A DNA stretch of 7,334 nt, taken from an uncultured Bordetella sp. (GTDB taxonomy: Bacteria > Pseudomonadota > Gammaproteobacteria > Burkholderiales > Burkholderiaceae_B). Of the stretch, positions 4,905 to 7,334 are shown piece by piece (within the stretch, counting starts at the first letter, position 1; each line of letters opens with the position of its first letter). The position numbers and the translations under genes were made by a program. The DNA lies in NCBI GenBank assembly GCA_937881145.1, contig CALGFL010000517.1:1-7334 (forward strand), given 5' to 3'. Under the pieces are notes generated by a model. It was not told the DNA's origin and ran no database searches. It saw nothing but the letters and a program-made list of their open reading frames with translations.

Positions 4905-7334
4905 ATGAATACGACGCCTCCCGCTTCACCGCTGCCCACGCTGGTCGTCATCGGCAACGGCATGGTCGGCCATTACTTTGTCGAACAGTTGCTCGAACTG
5001 GGTGCGCTGGATCGATACGAGATCCACGTCTTCGGCGAGGAGCCGCGCCGCGCCTACGACCGCGTGCATCTTTCCGAATACTTGAGCGGACGCGACGCCG
5101 AGTCGATGGCGCTGGGCGAGGCGGGCGTTTATCAACGCCCGGGCCTTACGCTGCATTTGAAGACGCCGGTGCGCCAGATCGACCGCAAGAACCGTCTGGT
5201 GATCACGGACGAGGGCAGCCAAGCCTACGACAGGCTGGTGATCGCCACGGGTTCCTTTCCCTTCGTGCCGCCGGTGGAAGGCGCCGAAGGCGCCTCCAAG
5301 CTGGTCTACCGCACCCTCGAAGACCTGGATCTGATCCGCGAGGCGACCCGAGGCGCGCGGCGCGGCGTGGTGGTGGGCGGCGGCCTGTTGGGGCTGGAAG
5401 CGGCCAATGCCCTCAAGCTCCTGGGTCTGGAAGCGCACGTCGTGGAATTCGCGCCGCGCCTGATGCCCGCGCAGCTCGACGAAGAGGGGGGAGCCGCCCT
5501 GAAGGCCCGCATCGAAGCCCTGGGCGTGCACGTTCATTTGTCGCGCTCGACGCTCAATATCCGCAACGGCGCCTATTACCGCTACCGCATGAACTTCGCC
5601 GCCGAAGGCGAATGGCTGGAAACCGACCTCATCGTGTTCTCGGCCGGCATCCGCCCGCGCGACGGCATCACGCGCACGGCCGGGCTCAAGCAGTTCGAAC
5701 GCGGCGGCGTGGCGATCGACGACCACTGCCGCACCAGCGACGAACACATCTACGCGATCGGCGAGTGCGCCGCGTGGAACGGCCAGGTCTTCGGCCTGGT
5801 CGCGCCGGGCTACCAGATGGCGCGCACCGTCGCCGCCGAGCTGTGCGGCGCGCCGGCACAGCTGTTCCAGGGCGCCGATATGTCCACCAAGCTCAAGCTG
5901 CTGGGCGTGGACGTGGGCTCGATCGGCGACGCCCACGGCCGCACGCCGGGTGCGCGCAGCTACCGCTTCATCGACGAGGCCGGCGCCTCTTATCGCCGCC
6001 TGGTCGTGTCGGAAGACGGCAAGCGCGTGTTGGGTGCCGTGCTGGTGGGCGACAACAGCTATTACGACACGCTGCTGCAATACGTGCAGAACGGCATCGC
6101 GCCGCCGGCCGACCCCGCCAGCCTCATCCTGCCCGTCAGCGAAGGCCGGCCGGCGCTGGGTGCCGACGCCTTGCCCGCCGCGGCCACCATCTGTTCGTGC
6201 CATAACGTCAGCAAGGGGGCGATCTGCGAAGCCATCGACGGCGGCTGCACCGACCTGGCCGGCATCAAGGCCTGCACCAAGGCCTCCACCGGCTGCGGCG
6301 GCTGCTCGGCTCTGCTCAAGCAGGTGTTCGAGCATGAGCTCGCGGCGCGCGGCGTGACGGTGGACAAGAGCCTGTGCGAGCACTTCGGCTATACCCGCCA
6401 GGAGCTTTACGGCATCGTGCGCGTCGAGGGCATCGAAGATTTCGAAACCCTGCTGGCCAGGCATGGCCGCGGCCAGGTGGGCTGCGACATCTGCAAACCG
6501 ACCGTGGCCTCGATTCTTGCCTCGTGCTGGAACCGGCCGATCCAGGATCCGTCCTTGGTGCCGCTGCAGGACACCAACGACACTTTCATGGCCAATATGC
6601 AGAAGAACGGCACCTACTCGGTGGTGCCGCGCATACCCGGCGGCGAGATCACGCCCGAAGGCCTCATCGCCATCGGCAACGTGGCCAAGAAATACCAGCT
6701 CTACACCAAGATCACCGGCGGTCAGCGCATAGACCTGTTCGGCGCACAGCTGCACGAACTGCCCGACATCTGGGCCGAGCTGATCGCCGCCGGCTTCGAG
6801 ACCGGCCACGCCTACGGCAAGTCGACCCGCACGGTGAAGTCCTGCGTGGGCAGCACCTGGTGCCGTTATGGCGTGCAGGACAGCGTGCAGATGGCCTTGC
6901 ATCTGGAGAATCGCTACAAGGGCCTGCGTTCGCCGCACAAGCTGAAATTCGCGGTGTCCGGCTGCACGCGCGAATGCGCCGAGGCCCAGAGCAAGGACAT
7001 CGGCGTCATCGCCACCGACAAGGGCTGGAACCTCTATGTCTGCGGCAACGGCGGCATGCGTCCGCGCCATGCCGAGTTGTTCGCCACCGACCTGGATGAC
7101 GCGACCCTGGTGCGCTATATCGACCGCTTCCTGATGCTCTATATCCGCACGGCCGACAAACTGCAGCGCACCTCGGTGTGGCGCGAATCGCTGGAAGGCG
7201 GGCTCGACTATCTGAAGGCCGTGGTCATCGACGACAGCCTGGGTTTGGCCGAACAGCTCGAAGCGCAAATGCAGGCCGTGGTCGACCGCTATGAATGCGA
7301 GTGGGCCAACGCGCTCAAGGACCCGGAAAAGCTC
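4905..7334 (+). CDS. nirB: NAD(P)H-dependent assimilatory nitrite reductase, large subunit (3' end outside window)
   Basis: NirB is the cytoplasmic flavo-siroheme subunit that takes six electrons from NAD(P)H to reduce nitrite to ammonium, usually with the small partner NirD. 810 codons are visible and open to the right edge; E. coli NirB has about 847 residues, so little is probably missing. Domains in order are: an FAD-binding GNGMVG at 17-22; VIATGS at about 112-117; an NAD(P)H-binding GGGLLG at 158-163; YAIGEC at 283-288; a BFD-like [2Fe-2S] domain with C430-x-C432 and C464-x2-C467; a second cysteine group with C491 (CEHF) and C527-x2-C530; then the siroheme/[4Fe-4S] ligands C647-x5-C653 and C687-x3-C691. 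All expected ligands are present. The start at 4905 fits the family, with a short 12-residue leader before the FAD strand; the ribosome site is weak. A consensus sigma-54 promoter lies 69 bp upstream. NirD and a siroheme synthase would be expected downstream. Confidence 0.96.
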   Translation, partial: MNTTPPASPLPTLVVIGNGMVGHYFVEQLLELGALDRYEIHVFGEEPRRAYDRVHLSEYLSGRDAESMALGEAGVYQRPGLTLHLKTPVRQIDRKNRLVITDEGSQAYDRLVIATGSFPFVPPVEGAEGASKLVYRTLEDLDLIREATRGARRGVVVGGGLLGLEAANALKLLGLEAHVVEFAPRLMPAQLDEEGGAALKARIEALGVHVHLSRSTLNIRNGAYYRYRMNFAAEGEWLETDLIVFSAGIRPRDGITRTAGLKQFERGGVAIDDHCRTSDEHIYAIGECAAWNGQVFGLVAPGYQMARTVAAELCGAPAQLFQGADMSTKLKLLGVDVGSIGDAHGRTPGARSYRFIDEAGASYRRLVVSEDGKRVLGAVLVGDNSYYDTLLQYVQNGIAPPADPASLILPVSEGRPALGADALPAAATICSCHNVSKGAICEAIDGGCTDLAGIKACTKASTGCGGCSALLKQVFEHELAARGVTVDKSLCEHFGYTRQELYGIVRVEGIEDFETLLARHGRGQVGCDICKPTVASILASCWNRPIQDPSLVPLQDTNDTFMANMQKNGTYSVVPRIPGGEITPEGLIAIGNVAKKYQLYTKITGGQRIDLFGAQLHELPDIWAELIAAGFETGHAYGKSTRTVKSCVGSTWCRYGVQDSVQMALHLENRYKGLRSPHKLKFAVSGCTRECAEAQSKDIGVIATDKGWNLYVCGNGGMRPRHAELFATDLDDATLVRYIDRFLMLYIRTADKLQRTSVWRESLEGGLDYLKAVVIDDSLGLAEQLEAQMQAVVDRYECEWANALKDPEKL

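Noticed and set aside
5277..5297. Tandem GAAGGCGCC direct repeat within nirB
   Set aside because: Only two 9-bp units encoding EGA-EGA in an ordinary loop; expected by chance in GC-rich coding sequence.
4926..7268. Long open frame antisense to nirB, 780 codons
   Set aside because: The sense frame is unambiguous NirB with all cofactor ligands; the antisense frame is an Ala/Gly/His/Arg-rich by-product of GC-rich codon bias.

Overview
The window is a nitrate-assimilation locus from a high-GC betaproteobacterium. GC is roughly two thirds by eye. Gene order, the fused nitrate reductase and protein flavour all resemble the Bordetella/Achromobacter (Alcaligenaceae) lineage. That placement is a judgement from memory, not a search result.

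Layout: two genes are read leftwards. A NarK/NasA-family nitrate/nitrite MFS transporter (4557 to 3172) is followed after 29 nt by a large molybdopterin nitrate reductase that begins at 3142 and runs off the left edge. The reductase is a fusion: a NasA-type catalytic domain, then a CysJ-like segment with flavodoxin and the start of an FAD/NADPH reductase domain. Diverging from them, nirB (from 4905) encodes the large subunit of NAD(P)H-dependent assimilatory nitrite reductase. It is open to the right edge, and 810 codons are visible. No reading frame is broken.

How they work together: the transporter imports nitrate (or exchanges or exports nitrite), the fused reductase reduces nitrate to nitrite using electrons passed through its own flavin module, and NirB (with NirD, expected just beyond the right edge) reduces nitrite to ammonium at a siroheme/[4Fe-4S] centre.

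The 347-bp region between the divergent genes is the most informative non-coding part. It holds two sigma-54 promoters that match the consensus, one facing each gene, each with exact GG-N10-GC spacing. Between them lie a strong NtrC-like dyad and a second weaker dyad, with centres 33 bp apart. This predicts joint activation of both transcripts by NtrC under nitrogen limitation.

The most unusual feature is a short GC-rich inverted-repeat element present twice, once inside each leftward gene. Its 31-bp core is 29/31 identical between copies and lies in opposite orientations. Both copies are in frame and fall in places expected to be flexible: the central TM6-TM7 loop of the transporter, and a loop just before the molybdopterin-dinucleotide-binding domain of the reductase. 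No RNA genes, CRISPR arrays, transposases or terminators were seen.
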